Shown one piece after another: positions 62,169 to 64,000 of a stretch of DNA of 64,000 nucleotides. Every line of letters starts with the position of its first letter. The stretch's first letter is position 1. The position numbers and the translations under genes are program-made. The stretch is from Albidovulum sediminicola (GTDB lineage Bacteria > Pseudomonadota > Alphaproteobacteria > Rhodobacterales > Rhodobacteraceae), in the NCBI RefSeq assembly GCF_025751575.1, contig NZ_JAOWLA010000018.1, forward strand, positions 33,298 to 97,297, in the 5' to 3' direction. The notes under the pieces were generated by a model that was not told the origin of the DNA, made no database searches, and saw only the letters and a list, made by a program, of their open reading frames with translations.

Positions 62169-62861
62169 TCACCCGGCGGACCTGGCCGGCGGGGTCTTGG
62201 TCATGGCGTCGGCGTTGAACCACTGGCGAAGACGGCGCAGGTGGCGCGGCGCGCCATCGGCCTGAAGGCGCCCGTCCGCGATCGCGGCCTCAAGCGCGAC
62301 ATCGCCGCGATAGATCCTGATCAGCGTCTCCAGCGTGGCATCCAGAAACAGGTCGGTTGCCCCGCCGGGATCGGACACGCAGAGGTCAAGGCCACCCTCT
62401 TCGCAGACGAACCAGTAGCGGCGCTTGTGCTCCGGCTGGTCGGACACCGAAAGACGCAGCACATGGCGCTTCGACCCAAAGGCCAGGGGATCGACGGAGT
62501 GTTCAAGGCCCCAGATCAGGAGGCCCAGATCAAGTTCCCCCTCCGTAAGCTCACGCCGGGTCCAGCGCTGCCCCCAGATCCCGAGTGCGCCGACGAGCGG
62601 CAGGAACTCCGCCCCGGCCTCCGTCAGGTGATAGGTCCAGCTCCTCCCCGTCGGGCTTCGCCGGCGCTGGACGAGGCCTTCGGCCTCCAGCTGCCGCAGT
62701 CGCCGCGTGAGCAATGTGGCGGACATGTGAGGGACGCCGCGATGGATGTCATTGAACCTTTCCGCACCGGCGCCGAGGTTGCGAATGACCAGCGCGGTCC
62801 AGCGCTCGCAGAAGATTTCCGCAGCCTTGGCGATGGGGCAGAATTGCCCATACCCTTTCAT
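62169..62861 (-). CDS. HxlR-type regulator with C-terminal SCP2-like domain
   Basis: Regulator of 230 residues. The N-terminal winged helix is HxlR type (FCPIAKAAEIFCERWTALVI, GVPHMSATLLTRRLRQLEAE, GLVQRRRSPTGRSW). The C-terminal part (HVLRLSVSDQPEHKRRYWFV, LDATLETLIRIYRGDVALEA) resembles SCP2-like ligand-binding extensions known in this subfamily. The Cys near the N-terminus could be a redox sensor, as in HypR-like proteins. It is divergent from the methyltransferase at 62982, with a palindrome between them. Confidence 0.85.
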   Translation of the reverse strand: MKGYGQFCPIAKAAEIFCERWTALVIRNLGAGAERFNDIHRGVPHMSATLLTRRLRQLEAEGLVQRRRSPTGRSWTYHLTEAGAEFLPLVGALGIWGQRWTRRELTEGELDLGLLIWGLEHSVDPLAFGSKRHVLRLSVSDQPEHKRRYWFVCEEGGLDLCVSDPGGATDLFLDATLETLIRIYRGDVALEAAIADGRLQADGAPRHLRRLRQWFNADAMTKTPPARSAG

Positions 62862-62908
62862 GGCGCCCTCCCCTCGGAACGCAGGGTACACCGGACGCCC
62901 CGGCCTGA

Positions 62909-62929
62909 ATACTCCAGATCGTGGAGTAT
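62909..62929. promoter_or_regulatory. Palindromic operator between HxlR and methyltransferase genes
   Basis: ATACTCCA (62909-62916), spacer GATCG, TGGAGTAT (62922-62929): a perfect 8-bp inverted repeat with 5-base spacer. It lies about 50 bases from both divergent starts, a good place for binding by the HxlR dimer to control both. Confidence 0.7.
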
Positions 62930-62981
62930 CCGCCGGCCGGCCCGACTGGCAACCTTGGGTCCAGGCCAGGGAGGAGAGACC

Positions 62982-63797
62982 ATGATGACCCTCGACACAC
63001 TCAGCCCCGCAGCACGGATGTGGGGCGCCCCGGGCGAACCCTATGACGGGATCTCGTTCGGCCTTTCCGATACCATCGCGCACACGGTTCAGGCCCTTTG
63101 GCCACGCCCCGGCGAGCGGGTCCTCGACATCGGCACGGGCACGGGCTGGGCCGCGCGCCTCGCGGCCTGGCGCGGGGCCGAGGTGACCGGCGTCGACATC
63201 GCGCCCGGAATGCTTCAAGCGGCTGAAAGGCTTTCGGCCAGGCTCGATCCGCGCCCCGTCTTCCGCCCCGCGGCGGCCGAGGCGCTGCCGTTCCCCGATG
63301 CGCAGTTCGATGGCGTGATTTCGACCTATGGCGTCATCTTCTCGGACGCGCCCTCGACGGCCGTGGCCGAGATGGCGCGCGTGCTGCGCCCCGGGGGGCG
63401 CCTGGCGCTCGCGACATGGGCCGACCGGGCCGGAGGCTACATCGCGGATTTCTTCGCCTTGCTCGGGGCGTGGTCCGACGCGCCGCCGCCCTCCACCCCG
63501 GCCTCCCCCTCGCCCTTCGACTGGGGGCGCGAGGACTGGCTGCGGCAGGTCGTCGGCGCGCGTTTCGAGATCGAGATCCGCGAACAGGTGACGACGCTCT
63601 ATGCCCCGGATGTCCCGACGGTCTGGCAGGAATACCTGAACGGCTTCGGCCCCGTCGCGGCGACCCACGCCGCCTTGCCGCCAGAGCGGCGGGAGGCCTT
63701 CAGAGCCGCTTTCGCGGAGCTTCACCGCCCGTTTGCAACCGGCCTCGGCCTGGTCATTCCCCGGACCGCGCTCGTGGTCCGGGGCGTGCGGCGCTGA
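62982..63797 (+). CDS. Class I SAM-dependent methyltransferase
   Basis: Methyltransferase of 271 residues in the UbiE/Methyltransf_11 style. The SAM-binding motif I is VLDIGTGTGWAARLAAWRGA, motif II reads VTGVDIAPGMLQAAERL, and motif III VLRPGGRLALATWAD. The substrate is not evident. GGAGGAGAG precedes the ATG at 62982. It is divergent from the HxlR regulator across a palindrome and is probably its main target. Confidence 0.87.
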   Translation: MMTLDTLSPAARMWGAPGEPYDGISFGLSDTIAHTVQALWPRPGERVLDIGTGTGWAARLAAWRGAEVTGVDIAPGMLQAAERLSARLDPRPVFRPAAAEALPFPDAQFDGVISTYGVIFSDAPSTAVAEMARVLRPGGRLALATWADRAGGYIADFFALLGAWSDAPPPSTPASPSPFDWGREDWLRQVVGARFEIEIREQVTTLYAPDVPTVWQEYLNGFGPVAATHAALPPERREAFRAAFAELHRPFATGLGLVIPRTALVVRGVRR

Positions 63798-64000
63798 AAC
63801 CGCCCCGTCCTGACGCCCGTCCTGATCTTCGGCGCCTTGTGGACGGCCCGAAGCGCTGAGGCCGGGGGGACGCCCGCCGAGCCTGCGGACCGAACGGTCT
63901 GGGCGGGGTCGATCTTTGGTCCGTTCGGTCTGTGGCGGGGCGATCTTCAGCCCGATGCCGGGGGCCCTTCGCGCTTAGAACTCAGGCCCAGATCGAGGAC
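63798..64000. other. Right-edge tail without a supportable gene
   Basis: After the methyltransferase stop, one plus frame stays open to the edge (through GALWTARSAEAGGTPAEP) but has no good start codon or ribosome-binding site. An inverted repeat GACCGAACGG/CCGTTCGGTC is at 63889-63898 and 63923-63932. Nothing further can be supported. Confidence 0.4.

Noticed and set aside
63889..63932. Inverted repeat GACCGAACGG/CCGTTCGGTC as a terminator or operator
   Set aside because: The 24-base loop, lack of a U run and lack of a clear neighbouring gene at the window edge make a function unsupportable.

Overview
The window looks like part of a large plasmid or chromid of a GC-rich alphaproteobacterium of the Rhodobacteraceae (Paracoccus/Rhodobacter type). 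The evidence is a plasmid replication block at 33.6-37.2 kb with parB, parA and a divergent DnaA-like replication initiator, a resolvase-type recombinase and a toxin-antitoxin pair beside it, together with family-typical aminoacid ABC transporters, heterotetrameric sarcosine oxidase and many small catabolic operons. Everything here was read by eye from translation and motifs; no database search was run.

Region 1 (1-24.5 kb) is a catabolic region whose GC content looks lower than the rest. It opens with soxB-soxD-soxA for sarcosine oxidation (soxA runs off the left edge), under a divergent XRE-cupin regulator. An IS481 transposase remnant follows, then a NicX-like metalloenzyme, a LysR regulator with a VanA-like Rieske oxygenase and an AhpD-like protein, and a polar amino acid ABC importer with its LysR regulator. 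Two divergent operons then meet at 16.4 kb: leftward, a HisC-like aminotransferase and a two-subunit thiamine-diphosphate decarboxylase; rightward, a DoeB-like deacylase, an aldehyde dehydrogenase, a second Rieske oxygenase, two tandem paralogous proteins of unknown function, a DUF1116 (AllG-like) protein, an amidase and a 2Fe-2S ferredoxin. Most of these genes overlap by ATGA. Together they suggest import and N-deacylation of an amino acid derivative, transamination, decarboxylation, aldehyde oxidation, Rieske oxygenation and C-N bond cleavage. The substrate is unknown.

Region 2 (24.6-28.8 kb) holds an ECF sigma/anti-sigma pair with exported proteins and a divergent HupE/UreJ-like and DUF4198 pair that may handle a metal such as nickel. 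Region 3 (28.8-37.2 kb) is the plasmid backbone: an orphan gene of unusual composition, an ISKra4 remnant abutting a broken ParB-like nuclease gene, a DUF1612-like protein, a VapC/Phd toxin-antitoxin pair, a tyrosine recombinase, parBA, an iteron-bearing origin and rep. Five copies of a 16-bp palindrome, probable parS sites, are spread through this block, three of them inside parA and parB coding sequence.

Region 4 (37.3-64 kb) is mixed accessory and metabolic content: FMN reductase, SAF-domain dehydrogenase and GMC oxidoreductase; two related TolB/TPR signalling regulators with different DNA-binding heads around a small exported protein; a LysR-controlled flavin oxidase and DapA-like lyase; a sulfotransferase-like protein; a second ECF/anti-sigma pair with exported proteins; a broken thiamine-diphosphate enzyme gene; an HPP-CBS membrane protein; a type I secretion ABC/HlyD pair; a YciA-like thioesterase; a broken 3-hydroxyisobutyrate-dehydrogenase-like gene; and a final LysR, HxlR and methyltransferase group.
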